Under the pieces are notes generated by a model. The model saw only the letters and a list, made by a program, of their open reading frames with translations. It did no database searches and was not told the DNA's origin. From the NCBI GenBank assembly GCA_907165275.2, contig OU015652.1:14709001-14773000 (forward strand): a DNA stretch of 64,000 nucleotides, written 5' to 3'. The translations under genes were made by a program, and so were the position numbers. This document shows positions 24,060-34,372 of this stretch, in pieces. Each line of letters starts with the position of its first letter. Position 1 is the stretch's first letter. The DNA comes from Zygaena filipendulae. Its lineage: Eukaryota > Arthropoda > Insecta > Lepidoptera > Zygaenidae.

Positions 24060-24630
24060 TAGCACCTACAACATATTCATAATATTCAATTGTACCGAAT
24101 TTATTTGAGCGAGATAAACACATAAAAGACTTACAGAACAGTGAACAATATGTCTATACATCAAACCATAACTGTACCTATTTACTTATACCTATGTATA
24201 TAAGAGTGTCGCCATCGTGTGCCACATTCTGTGATCGCGAACAATAACGCCCGCCGTCACCGGCCTTATAAATCAATCGACGCCGACAATAGCCCGTCAC
24301 GCTCGGTGGAACACCCCCTTGGAACCGACTAGGAACTCTTCGTACTAATTCTGTTAACTCGTCTTTGTTACAAATCAATTTGGATCAGGTTTTGTTTCAG
24401 TTTTAATCTAACTTCCGGTTCAGTTTCAATTTTTCTTTCTTTCTTCTTTTTCTATGGACTTTCGCATATAATGCATTTAGCCAGTTTCAAGTAAAATTTA
24501 TTCAATCTTTTTTTTATTTTAAAATGCTTAGTTGTACGGTTTGAAATTGCAAGCCAAGTACTATGGCTTGCAAGAACTTTCTCGGAGCTTTTGGAGGAAA
24601 CCGAAGAAATCAGCTTGAAATGTAATATAA
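24060..24630. other. Non-coding stretch, no gene seen
   Basis: Two minus-strand open frames (24178-24378, 24452-24670) have no recognisable domain. Confidence 0.5.
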
Positions 24631-25131
24631 TACAGGGTTTTCTAATAAGAGGTGCTATTTTAATATTCAATGAAAAACGCCATATTTTGAGATAAATGAT
24701 CAGATGTTTATTTCATTATAAAGAAGAAGGTATGCCGTTAATAATGGAAAATAACATCAGCGAAATGACCACCACGTTATCTCTCGAAGAGGTGATCACA
24801 ATTGGCCACCGAGATTTTGTGATTTAACACCTTGCGACTTCTTCCTTTGGGGCGGCGTGAAAGGTCTACGCCAACAGCCTAGCGTCGATTCAAGACCTCA
24901 ACGATGGAATTCGTGAGGCTATCAAGAACATAGGGCAGCCCCTTTGCGATTTGTTTATGGAAAATTTCATGAAAAGGATATAGTTTTATAGGCGTAGTCG
25001 TGGTGATCATTTGGCTGATGTTATGTTCCATTATTAACGGCATACCTTCCTCTTTATAATGAAATACACATCTGATCAATGACATTTTTCTTTCAGTATC
25101 AAAATAACACCTCTTATTGGAAAACCGTGTA
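24631..25131 (+). mobile_element. Foldback mariner-like element relic
   Basis: About 500 bp bounded by TA. The two ends are long inverted repeats (24631-24780 and 24990-25131) starting TACAGGGTTTTCTAATAAG and, on the other strand, TACACGGTTTTCCAATAAG. The right repeat holds the last transposase codons (GDHLADVMFHY then stop). The left repeat is an inverted copy of that same 3' region, so the original 5' end is missing. Confidence 0.8.
24800..25036 (+). pseudogene. Mariner-family transposase, C-terminal remnant
   Basis: The frame reads WPPRFCDLTPCDFFLWGGVK, matching the conserved mariner-type block around the third catalytic acid (DLTPCDFFLWG). After a frame change near 24890 it continues IQDLNDGIREAIKNIG and LFMENFMKR up to a stop. 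A final block near 24995-25036 gives the GGH-type ending. The N-terminal DNA-binding domain and the first catalytic residues are absent. Nonfunctional. Confidence 0.8.
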
Positions 25132-25480
25132 TCTTCTTGAGCACATAAAAAACCGTCACTGTGAAAATTATTGTCCAATACAGCACCTTATAACGCAACG
25201 AAATCAATTTTAAAACATTTTTTATCGACATGAAAATAAATGACCGAACAGCCATCTTTGATTCCCGCCAAAAAACTCCTTTTAACTTTTCTATATCCTA
25301 GCTGTTTCAGCGATTGAGTTTGCACCGAGTTTCGTGATCTCCGCCAGTGAAATGGCAATAAAAAGTGTTGATGCGTCATTGGACATTAGTACCGACTCGA
25401 ATACGAGCGGCGTCGACAGTGCTAGGAGAGCGAAAGCATAATATCCGTCGTGTATCCGCCTGTGGAAACTTTATTGAAAC
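25132..25480. other. Non-coding stretch, no gene seen
   Basis: Overlapping open frames on both strands (25188-25379, 25365-25547) show no domains. Confidence 0.4.
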
Positions 25481-25741
25481 ACTAGCTGTTCCCACCTCGG
25501 TTTACTCGCGTCTATTTAGAATTATTTCAGGAATTCTCAGGATGTAAAGTACCATATATACCGTACTAGCTGTTCCTCACGGTTTCACACGCGGTAATTT
25601 CGGAGTTCCCGCAGAAATTCCGGAATAAAAAGTAGCCTATATCCTTCACTGCCCTGACAACGTGCATACGAAATCTCATGATGATCAGTTGAGCCGTTAA
25701 GGCGTGAAAGCGTGGCAGACAGACAGACAGACACACAGAAA
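25481..25741 (-). mobile_element. Two Helitron-like copies, second hit by Copia
   Basis: A truncated head (25481-25560) is followed by a second copy (from 25564, ACTAGCTGTTCCTCACGG) that runs to a GACA tandem stretch. It is interrupted at 25741 by the Copia element. The 5-bp target AGAAA (25737-25741) is repeated at 30691-30695. Confidence 0.75.
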
Positions 25742-25916
25742 TGTTAAAACTCTTTTATGTTTATACTGAGAACACTGTCAATTTGATATTTAAATATTTT
25801 TATACACATTCTTTTGTTTTGATCATTGTTGTATGTCATTCCTTTTGAAACTATAATATATTTATCTTACCTTTTTCACCTGACTTTTATATTACTCTGC
25901 TACCCAAGTAATAAGT
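25742..25916 (+). repeat. Copia 5' LTR
   Basis: 175 bp, TGTTAAAACTC to CCAAGTAATAAGT. Identical by eye to 30516-30690, implying very recent insertion. It ends in AAGT rather than the usual CA; the end is set by the LTR match and the AGAAA target duplication. Confidence 0.9.
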
Positions 25917-25917
25917 G

Positions 25918-25931
25918 GTTATGGGCCCAGG
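25918..25931 (+). promoter_or_regulatory. Primer binding site, initiator tRNA-Met half-tRNA type
   Basis: GGTTATGGGCCCAG starts one base after the LTR. It is complementary to the anticodon stem-loop region of initiator tRNA-Met (CUGGGCCCAUAACC), the unusual internal priming used by Drosophila copia, rather than to a tRNA 3' end. A degenerate second copy (GGTTATAGGTCCCAG) follows at about 25948. Confidence 0.85.
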
Positions 25932-25994
25932 AAATAACTGATAAGTGGTTATAGGTCCCAGATAAGTCTTTTAAAAAAGGTTAAGAAAAGTGCA

Positions 25995-26687
25995 ATGGAT
26001 ACTCCATCGACTTCACAGTCGGCACATTCTTCAAAAGATTTTCAGACAGCGCAGAACTCAACAAATATAAGCATATCAAAGCTAAAAGGATCAGCTAACT
26101 TCAGCACATGGGCATTTGCCATAGAATGCATGCTCACTGACCTAGAGTTGTGGGAAGTCGTTGTAAAACCCGCTGACCTCTCCAACCCTGATCAAAAACG
26201 GAAAGATCAGAAGGCTCGTGCGAAAATATGTTTATCTTGTGAAGAATCCATCTATCCCGTTATAAGGTCAGCAAAAACCGCATTTGAAACATTCAGTTGT
26301 TTACGAAAAGCTTATGCTGATGGTGGACTCACAAGGAGGCTTGCACTGATGAAAAAACTCTTAACAAATTCGTTCAAAGGAAAGATTCAACAGTATGTGA
26401 ATGAGTCACTAGCTATCCAACAAGAACTACAAGGAATTGGAGCACAAGTGGATGATGAATTCTTAGCTATTATAATGCTCACTGGACTTCCAGAAAAATA
26501 TCATCCCTTAGTTATGGCCATCGAACACTCTAATATGAAGATCACCACGGAAAATGTAGTGACAGCTCTTCTAAAAGAAGAATCACGACTGTACAGTCCT
26601 CAGCAGATACCAGCAGATCTCCAGATACAGCGCTATGCACCAAGAAACAAACAAAGAAGAAATTTTGTTCCTATTGTAAAAAATTAG
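25995..26687 (+). CDS. gag: Copia Gag (capsid) protein
   Basis: 230 codons from ATG. The N-terminal part (residues 25-60: SISKLKGSANFSTWAFAIEC) is the Copia Gag fold start and KLTNSF/LPEKYHPLVMAIE-type blocks follow, so this is the particle-forming Gag. The frame ends RRNFVPIVKN-stop. In the -1 frame the DNA at 26658-26699 encodes the zinc knuckle C-x2-C-x4-H-x4-C (KFCSYCKKLGHIVSEC). The nucleic-acid binding end of Gag is therefore in the pol frame. Either a single-base change split the knuckle, or the A AAT TTT heptamer at 26660-26666 works as a -1 slippage site. Confidence 0.9.
   Translation: MDTPSTSQSAHSSKDFQTAQNSTNISISKLKGSANFSTWAFAIECMLTDLELWEVVVKPADLSNPDQKRKDQKARAKICLSCEESIYPVIRSAKTAFETFSCLRKAYADGGLTRRLALMKKLLTNSFKGKIQQYVNESLAIQQELQGIGAQVDDEFLAIIMLTGLPEKYHPLVMAIEHSNMKITTENVVTALLKEESRLYSPQQIPADLQIQRYAPRNKQRRNFVPIVKN
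26660..26666 (+). promoter_or_regulatory. Possible -1 ribosomal slippage heptamer
   Basis: A AAT TTT in the gag frame fits the X XXY YYZ rule. It lies just before the zinc knuckle, at the only place where the gag and pol frames can be joined without an early stop. Many Copia elements use one frame, so a simple mutation is an equal explanation. Confidence 0.35.
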
Positions 26688-26695
26688 GGCATATA

Positions 26696-28516
26696 GTGAG
26701 TGAATGTAGGATTCTAAAAAATAAGAAAAACAAGAATGTTTCGGTTTCGTCAAATGTTTGTACAAATTATACTTCCGAATTTACACTTTCATCTTGTTTC
26801 ACTAATCGTTCACCCACAGGTTCACAAGATTGGTTTCTTGATTCCGGCGCAAGCTCCCACATGAGTAACAGGAGAGAGTGGTTCGAGTTCTTGTCCCCTC
26901 ACGTAACTCCTATCACTGTGGCAAATAAGGAGACTTTATTGAGTCATGGTAAGGGCACTGTAAATATAAATATTTCCGATGGTGTAAATAAAATTAGTAA
27001 TGTATTATATGTTCCTGGTCTCGCTACAAATCTTTTATCTGTAAGTAGTTTAGTTAAGAAAGGATTCGATGTATTGTTTACGCCGAAAGGCGCAACAATA
27101 TTTCAAAGCGGTGGCTGTCATGTGACAAATCCCGTCATTGCCACAGGGTCGAATCACAACGGTATGTTTAGATTAAATGTAAATAAATTGCATTCCTTGT
27201 ATACTTCCACCAAAGAGTCTGCACTACTTTGGCATAGACGTCTTGGCCATCTTAATACAAAGAGCATGGATATATTAAAAAATAAATGTATCGGCCTAGA
27301 CTATATTGGAAGTTACCACGGAACATGTATTCCGTGTCTACAAGGTAAATTTTCAAAGAAACCGTTTAAGAGCTCAAAAAGTAGATCGAGTAAAGTCCTA
27401 CAACTTATTCATTCGGACTTATGCGGACCTATGAGTACGCACTCGTGGGGCGGAGCCCTATATTTATTAACATTTACCGACGACTACTCTCGTAAAACTT
27501 TTGGATATCTTTTGAAAACAAAAGCCGAAGTTTACACAAAGTTTGTCGAATTTAAGCATTTAGTCGAAAATCAAACGGGAGAAAAAATTAAAATTCTCCG
27601 TTCAGATAATGGTCGGGAATATGTAAATAGCGACATGATAACGTTTATGAGGGAGAATGGTATAGTGCACCAAACCACGGTGCCGTACACTCCTCAACAA
27701 AACGGAGTTTCAGAACGTGTAAATAGAACGATCATTGAAAAAGCAAGATCTATGCTAAAAGACTCGAATTTACCTTTAGCGTACTGGGGAGAAGCGGTAA
27801 ATACGGCAATTTATTTAAAAAATCGTTCACCCACGCAAGCTTTAAATAACAAGATTCCAGAAGAAGTATGGACCGGCAATAAAGTCGACCTTTCTCACTT
27901 GCGAATCTTTGGCTGCGAAGCTCACGTCCTCGTACCCAAAGAAAAGCGTTCAAAACTGGAATCCAAAACTAAAGTTTGTATCTTTGTTGGCTATTCTATA
28001 GAAAGCAAAGGTTATCGCTTAATAGACCCTAATAATCCTCGGCAGATTATTATTGCTAGAGATGTAGCGTTTATTGAAGATAAAACGCATGAAGAGTCTA
28101 ATCCAAATTCCTCACATAACGAAGAGTCACCCCAACCACAACCATCTGTAATCTTTGTACCCATTCAAAATGATGAAGAACCAGTTTCACAGCCACAACA
28201 TCAAGTACAGTCAGACAGTGAAGACACTCAACCCGAGATGTCACCATCTTTAGAACAGCTGACTATACCGGATGAACCTCTTACTCATGAAGTTTCCCCA
28301 ATTATTTCTGAACCTGAACCCATTGTAGAGACATCAACTGAAAGACGATACCCTCTCCGAGACAGGCGTCCTCCTGAGAGATATCAGGAGAATCTCTACA
28401 TGACATCAGATCAGGAACCAGAAACTTACAAAGAAGTTACAGAGCATCCGCAAAAAGACAAGTGGCTAGAAGCGATGAAAGCAGAATACAATTCATTGAT
28501 TATGATTATGGGATGA
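26696..28516 (+). CDS. pol: Copia pol, protease and integrase part (ends at inversion)
   Basis: The -1 frame relative to gag, open for 606 codons from the first ATG and already open upstream through the zinc knuckle. The protease motif DSGAS is at residues 49-53. The integrase zinc site is H180, H185, C211, C214. The catalytic triad is D241, D304, E340 (D-35-E). A PQPQ/acidic linker and YPLRDR block follow. Normal sequence stops at WLEAMKAEYNSLI; the next few codons and the stop come from the inverted block. Catalytic residues of protease and integrase are intact. Confidence 0.92.
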   Translation: MSECRILKNKKNKNVSVSSNVCTNYTSEFTLSSCFTNRSPTGSQDWFLDSGASSHMSNRREWFEFLSPHVTPITVANKETLLSHGKGTVNINISDGVNKISNVLYVPGLATNLLSVSSLVKKGFDVLFTPKGATIFQSGGCHVTNPVIATGSNHNGMFRLNVNKLHSLYTSTKESALLWHRRLGHLNTKSMDILKNKCIGLDYIGSYHGTCIPCLQGKFSKKPFKSSKSRSSKVLQLIHSDLCGPMSTHSWGGALYLLTFTDDYSRKTFGYLLKTKAEVYTKFVEFKHLVENQTGEKIKILRSDNGREYVNSDMITFMRENGIVHQTTVPYTPQQNGVSERVNRTIIEKARSMLKDSNLPLAYWGEAVNTAIYLKNRSPTQALNNKIPEEVWTGNKVDLSHLRIFGCEAHVLVPKEKRSKLESKTKVCIFVGYSIESKGYRLIDPNNPRQIIIARDVAFIEDKTHEESNPNSSHNEESPQPQPSVIFVPIQNDEEPVSQPQHQVQSDSEDTQPEMSPSLEQLTIPDEPLTHEVSPIISEPEPIVETSTERRYPLRDRRPPERYQENLYMTSDQEPETYKEVTEHPQKDKWLEAMKAEYNSLIMIMG

Positions 28517-29790
28517 GTGACCGAGAATACTTCACTGATGAGCGTCTTTAAATATATGGCCTCTTTACAAGCTTCAGCCAAAGCCATATATTCAGCTTCT
28601 GTTGTGGAAAGTGCAACTGTTCGCTGTTTGCGAGCTTCCCACGACACAGGTGCACCGCTCATCAGGAAGGTGAATCCAGTGAATGATCGACGGTCCACAA
28701 GATTGCTTCCATAATCGGCGTCAGCGTAACCTACTGGGTAAGAGTGGTCACCGTGTTTGAAGTGAAGTCTGAGTTCCTTCGTACCCTTAAGGTATCTAAG
28801 GACTCGCTTAGCGGCCTTCCAGTGTACCCCCCCGTAATGTGCATTGAACTGAGATAGGTACGAGACCGTGTGGGCAATATCAGGTCTTGTACATATAGAA
28901 ATGTACATTAATGAGCCGATAAGCTCCTGATATGGGACTTCTAGATTTTCTTCTTCCTTTTCCGGAACAGTGAGTTTTAACCCAAGTTCCATTGGCGTAG
29001 TGACCGAGATCGCGTCGCTCATACCGAACTTGTCTAGTAATTTTTCGATATATTTTGTCTGATCGAGGGTTATACTGCCTTCACTTTGTACGACTCTCAT
29101 ACCGAGGCAGTCTTTGACAGGACCGAGATCTTTAATTGTAAACGTCTTTTTGAGTTCGCTTACAAAATTATCTTTTAAATCACTATTGGTTGTCATAAAA
29201 AAGAAATCGTCGACGAACACTGCGATAACGATAAAATCATTAGGTCCGTCTCTTTTATAGTAAAGACAGTGTTCTGATGCGGCTTGAGTCAGCGACAGAG
29301 CAGCCATCGCTTGGCATACTTTTTTGTTCCATTGACGCGGAGCTTGTTTAAGCCCATATAGGGATTTTTTAAGTAAGCATACTTTCCCCTTTGGATCAGT
29401 AGCAAAACCTTCTGGTTGTTCCATATAAATTTCCTCTTCCAGGTCACCGTTTAAAAAGGCAGTTTCTACATCAAGGTGATGTACTTGTAGCCGATATTGC
29501 ACAGCAAATGCAAACAAAAGCCTTACTGAAGATAGCCTAGCAACTGGTGAAAAAGTTTCACCATAGTCTACTCCAGCTATTTGGGTGAACCCTTTGGCTA
29601 CTAGTCTGGCTTTGTATTTTGTAATGTTCCCACTTGTGTCCTTTTTTATTTTGTATACCCATTTACATTTTGTTGTCTTCCTGCCGGATGGTCTATCAAC
29701 TAGAATCCAGGTTCCATGCTGAATCAATGAATTGTATTCTGCTTTCATCGCTTCTAGCCACTTGTCTTTTTGCGGATGCTCTGTAACTTC
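28429..29790 (-). CDS. pol: Copia reverse transcriptase and partial RNase H, inverted
   Basis: Read on the minus strand from 29790, this continues pol: WLEAMKAEYNSLI, then HGTWILVD, KCKWVYKIK, LDVETAFLNGDL (first catalytic Asp) and FVDD (catalytic Asp pair). RNase H starts at VGYADADYGS and is cut at SVTHPIII, where the block joins at 28502. Later codons to the stop at 28429 are antisense of the duplicated arm. The RT has no frameshift or stop, so the inversion is new. It has no promoter of its own in this orientation. Confidence 0.9.
28433..28501 (+). repeat. 69-bp arm duplicated in inverse at 29722-29790
   Basis: The last 69 bp of normal pol before the inversion reappear on the other strand at the far end of the inverted block with no mismatch seen. 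Confidence 0.9.
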
Positions 29791-30325
29791 CGCTAAGCGA
29801 GTCCTTAGATACCTTAAGGGTACGAAGGAACTCAGACTTCACTTCAAACACGGTGACCACTCTTACCCAGTAGGTTACGCTGACGCCGATTATGGAAGCA
29901 ATCTTGTGGACCGTCGATCATTCACTGGATTCACCTTCCTGATGAGCGGTGCACCTGTGTCGTGGGAAGCTCGCAAACAGCGAACAGTTGCACTTTCCAC
30001 AACAGAAGCTGAATATATGGCTTTGGCTGAAGCTTGTAAAGAGGCCATATATTTAAAGACGCTCATCAGTGAAGTATTCTCGGTCACTCATCCCATAATC
30101 ATTCATACCGACAATCAAAGTTCACTCAAACTAGCTCATAATAACACCTATCACGCACGTACTAAACACATTGACATCAAACATCACTTCATTAGAGACT
30201 CACTATCACACCACGACATACAAGTCAAATACATACCCACAAATGACATGGTCGCAGACATTTTGACAAAACCCTTGCCGAAACTGAAACATTTTAAATG
30301 TACAAATTCTTTAGGTTTAGGCTAG
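29791..30325 (+). CDS. pol: Copia RNase H, 3' end of pol
   Basis: Resumes in normal orientation at AKRVLRYLKG. It contains the RNase H blocks YADADY, STTEAEY, HTDNQSS and ends TKPLPKLKHF...LGLG-stop. Its first 312 bp (29791-30102) also exist inverted at 28502-28813 with no mismatch seen. It has no start of its own; the ATG at 29732 lies in the antisense arm. Confidence 0.9.
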
Positions 30326-30508
30326 TTCTAGGTTTTGTATGTCTTTAGATCATATTGTATGTATATAGGGTGTGTATAGTTTAGTGATGTGTTTATATGT
30401 ACAGGATGTTGTTTTTATTATTTCAGTGCTAGTGATAAGTGTATAGTGAATTTTGATACTGTCTTTTTACTTGTATTATAATGTGTATATACAGGGTGTT
30501 CTCATTAC

Positions 30509-30515
30509 GGGGGGG
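30509..30515 (+). promoter_or_regulatory. Polypurine tract
   Basis: A run of seven G directly before the 3' LTR, as expected for plus-strand priming. Confidence 0.8.
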
Positions 30516-30690
30516 TGTTAAAACTCTTTTATGTTTATACTGAGAACACTGTCAATTTGATATTTAAATATTTTTATACACATTCTTTTGTTTTGATCAT
30601 TGTTGTATGTCATTCCTTTTGAAACTATAATATATTTATCTTACCTTTTTCACCTGACTTTTATATTACTCTGCTACCCAAGTAATAAGT
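30516..30690 (+). repeat. Copia 3' LTR
   Basis: 175 bp, identical by eye to the 5' LTR, followed by target copy AGAAA (30691-30695). Confidence 0.95.
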
Positions 30691-30695
30691 AGAAA

Positions 30696-32145
30696 GAAAA
30701 AAGAAAAAGTGTTTTTTTTTTTTTTATTGTAAGTACTTATCGTTTCACATGCATTTAGTGAAAATCTGTTAATTTGGAATTACAAACAGATATTGAAATT
30801 TCATTTACATGTATAGATGTATAGATTGAGACGCTCTCCAGTGTTTGTCCTCATTACTTTCAGGTGATTGAACACGCAAATAATATAATATGAGCCCGGC
30901 TCTTGCGTTGCTTTTATTATATTACTATCAACGAATCTTGATCGTACTTTCTTGACCTCTTTCGCATCTATTAATACTGATTCCGCTACTACCCATTTAT
31001 TATATGCTGGAGCACCAAAACGGATCGTGTCTGAAAAAACATTGTTGACATTAAACTGTTATGAAGCAATTCATGTACATCTACGGAGACAGTTGAGTGT
31101 TGTGCCGGTGAATAGTCCGGTGCCGCGTCTGCACGCCATCCGACTCTATTATGGGTAAGATCAGTCGACGTGTGTCCCGTATTTCACAATTTTCCAATGT
31201 TGAACAGACGGACAGATTCTTACTGACGATGTGACAATCGTGTGTTAATCTGGCGAAATTCTTACTAACTAGTTTATAAAAACAAGTTGCAATTTTGGGG
31301 TAAACTATGGAACGAATGAAGATGCACGAATCTACCCTAATTTACTACCCTACCTTTAGGTACATAAGCAACATTATCCTAACCTATTCTGAGAATGTTT
31401 CCGGAGGTAGGTACACGACTTATTTCCTATAGTTTTTGTGAGTCCGTACTCCGTAGGCCGATTTTCGGGTGGCCGTGACCACAACCCTTTTTGGGGTCTG
31501 GATCCACGCCTGCGACTAAAACGATTGTTTTAATAGGTACGTATATATGGTAATAAATGTTTTTTTTCTGAAAGAAGCCATAGTACCTATAGGTATTTCT
31601 GAGTGACATAATAGGACTACTAGGACTTTACAAAATATCCCGTGCAGGTTTATAATAAAGGGAAGAAGATCAAAGAGTCTAATAATGAACTTACACCTTC
31701 CAACCTCCACTGCCAGTAGTTACCTACGTACCTACACATCGCGTGACGCCCGCCAACTACCGCCACTTGTTGAACGACTCTACGCCGGAAACGTTTGTTT
31801 CACTTCCGGTCGGTGCGCGGCGGCAAACAATAGAGGTTATCACGTATTTTAATTAAACGTGCTAATGAGCTGTGACAATTAACGGCACATTAAACATGTT
31901 ACAATCTGTTGTAAAATCAAGACAGCGTTAATTCTTTGGTTGAGCAATAGTTAGCTATTTACATGCACGATTTAATTAATGGACTCGATAAATTACCGTT
32001 ATATTTGGTTTGTCGGCGCGTCAAAGGCAATATTTTAGTAAAGAGGCTTTGATAGATCCCTAGGGTTCAGGGCTCAATTTTCATCAATGTGTTCTTTTTA
32101 TAATTACGTAAAAAAAATTATGCTATGTTCTTTTTATAATACTTA
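30696..32145. other. Non-coding; one repeat fragment, no gene seen
   Basis: Contains an inverted head of the family L repeat at 30735-30790 (TGCATTTAGTGAAAATCTG) and a GC-richer patch at 31735-31840. Open frames at 30952-31158 and 31427-31710 have no domains. Confidence 0.45.
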
Positions 32146-32540
32146 TACTAGCTGTGCCCTGCAGTTTTACCCGCGTGAGTTTCGAAATTCCCGCAGGAAC
32201 TCCAAACTAGCCTAATTTACTCCTTATAACATCAGCGCCATACCACAGGTGGACGTTTTTATAGTAATAATCAGCTGTATTTTAGAATTACCAAAATGTT
32301 TTATGGGCTGTATTATTCTTCCTAAATAAATACTGCCTATGTCTTTGTCCATAATTAGCAGTGAAAGTCCCGTTAAAATCAGTCCAACCGTTTCGAAAAT
32401 CCCGCAGGAACTCCAAACTTTTTTATTCCTCTTTTTCTTACCATAACACACACAACAACAAAAATTAGTGAAATTGGTCGAGCCATTCACGCGTGATGCC
32501 GTGACCAAGGGAAATAGCGATTCATTTGTATAGATAATTT
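32146..32540 (-). mobile_element. Helitron-like elements, overlapping remnants
   Basis: The head ACTAGCTGTGCCCTGCAG with CCCGCAGGAACTCCAAACT is followed by ACTCCTTATAACATCAGC and GTGAAAGTCCCGTTAAAATC of the family L type. CCCGCAGGAACTCCAAACTT then recurs at 32402. Two related copies are nested. The ORF 32224-32601 is spurious. Confidence 0.55.
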
Positions 32541-33775
32541 CATAGAAGAATCCAATAATAATTTTGGATGCAGAGACTATTCCCAAGTGCTGTACACTCA
32601 TTTTTAATGCATTTTTAATGTATGCTAAAAATAATATCGGTAATTTCTAATAAAATTTTAATTATATATAACGAATCACCACAATATTGAACAGACGTGT
32701 CTGCACTTATTCCGTTATGAATAGAATTCTAATATCAATGGAATTCGCTTGCGCAGATAAGGCAAGGGTCTCTTTTATGAGCGATCCGTAACTCCAATCC
32801 GTTTCCCCCCTCTTGGAATGTAACAGGGTAATAATCAATCCATCCGGCCAGCTCTCAAAGGGCAACGTTACGCTAGGGTTGCCACGCGGGCCGCGGCGTC
32901 CGGACTCCGGATCGTATTGTCCCGGTAGCGCCCTGTCCGGACTCCGGTCATGGTTTGTGGCGTAATAAATTAATTTTCGAGTACGCACACACCAATTTAA
33001 GTCATTATGCTAATGTAGATGAGAAAATTCTACAAGAACAATATAACCTCAAGGGTCGTCTTGAAAACCATAATTAAACATTATAAAAACCTTGTTTTCT
33101 ATTTGATGAATTTCTACGGTCATATTTATTAATTTATTTTATTATTGCGTCAATTACTTAAAAATTCGAATATCATTAAATCATTAGTAAAATCTTGCTC
33201 AACCTATTGTTAGTAAAATTCTATGTCAAATCATTATTACCAAACATTATTGAGTTGTTACAATTAGCATTAAAATTATTACATTGTAAAATATTATATT
33301 AGGTCTGTACTCGTAGATATGAACAATATTTAGGTAAAGCTTGGGCACAGTTTCTGTCAGTTTTTGTCGTTTTTATACATTTCGATTGAAACACACTATC
33401 ATTTTTTTTATTTTTAAATAATCCTTTAGTTAAAGAATCGTGCCAGCCCTGGATTAGACATTAAAGTGCGGTCACAGACCGAGGCGGGCGAAGCTAGTGA
33501 TTGTACTTACGAATACATAAAATATGAAAACGGTTAGTGCCTATTGCCTAATACGAAAAACTGATTCGATAGCCTTTTCACGGCATGGAAGTAATAGTAA
33601 CTTTTACAGTAATAAGAGAGGACCGGATATAATACATTATACTCGTATCTATACCAGTAATTTAGGTCTTAAAAAAATAATTGTTTTCGTCTGGCAATAG
33701 AACATAGGTTATTTATTTATTTATTTATTCTTCTTTCTTTTTAATTTATACTATAATACATAACGACTAAGTTAC
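32541..33775. other. Non-coding; GC-rich patch with doubled GTCCGGACTCCGG
   Basis: At 32840-32955 the GC-rich patch holds TCCGGACTCCGG twice, about 40 bp apart. The rest is AT-rich. The ORF 32707-32988 has no domain. Confidence 0.4.
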
Positions 33776-33925
33776 ATTATAAATGTGAATGTTGGTTTGT
33801 TTTCTACGCCTTAACTTGAACTTGACCTAGGATCATGAAATTTTGCATACACGTTGTCAGGGGTACACCAAACGGACATGAGGTACCTACCTACTTTGTA
33901 ATCACGAATTCCAGCGATAAATTCA
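33776..33925 (+). mobile_element. Helitron-like element, 5' two thirds
   Basis: ATTATAAATGTGAATGTTGG through ATGAAATTTTGCATACACG to GAATTCCAGCGATAAA; the 3' hairpin is lost. Confidence 0.6.
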
Positions 33926-34372
33926 AACATGGGGTACTGCTAGTTTATAACAAAGCAAAATATTATGACCTATTATATACCCAACGGCGGTTCTTGGTTC
34001 CTTTAATTATTTATTATTTATTCGTCACGTAATGTCCGCGAGACACCTCACTCGGTCGCTGGGGCTGGCTGTCCCGAGCTGGGTGTGTCGGAATGGGAGT
34101 TTCGGGCGCGCGCCTTTGCTTTATTAAATCAGCATCCGGTTATGAATACATAAAGCTTGTACACGATATGTATAGACACCAACCAAATAATTTCTAAAAC
34201 TAGGTATACACAAACATTCTGGTGTCATTTAACAAAAAATTTGATTTCTGCATGAAAATAAAATAGGTAAGTATTCCGTTAATTCTAAATTTATACTTAT
34301 TATTTTTAGGAATAGATGTAGTAGTTTTTGCGTTTATTAAAAACAAAGAAACAAATTATGAAAAAATATTAT

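Larger units (their letters stand above)
25742..30690 (+). mobile_element. Copia-type LTR retrotransposon, young, internally inverted
   Basis: 4949 bp flanked by the duplication AGAAA. It has two 175-bp LTRs that look identical by eye. The order is LTR, primer site, gag, protease, integrase, then an inverted block (28502-29790) holding RT and part of RNase H, then RNase H in normal orientation, a G-run polypurine tract and LTR. Copia order (integrase before RT) is clear. The inversion breaks pol, so this copy should not move by itself, though its LTRs, primer site and tract are intact. Confidence 0.95.

Noticed and set aside
29890..30087. Identical 65-codon ORFs at 28517-28714 (+) and 29890-30087 (-)
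   Set aside because: Antisense of the duplicated RNase H arm; useful only as proof that the two arms match.
32224..32601. 125-codon minus-strand ORF
   Set aside because: Made of nested Helitron-like copies; no protein family resemblance.
32707..32988. 93-codon minus-strand ORF in a GC-rich patch
   Set aside because: No recognisable domain; it rests on a doubled GTCCGGACTCCGG repeat.
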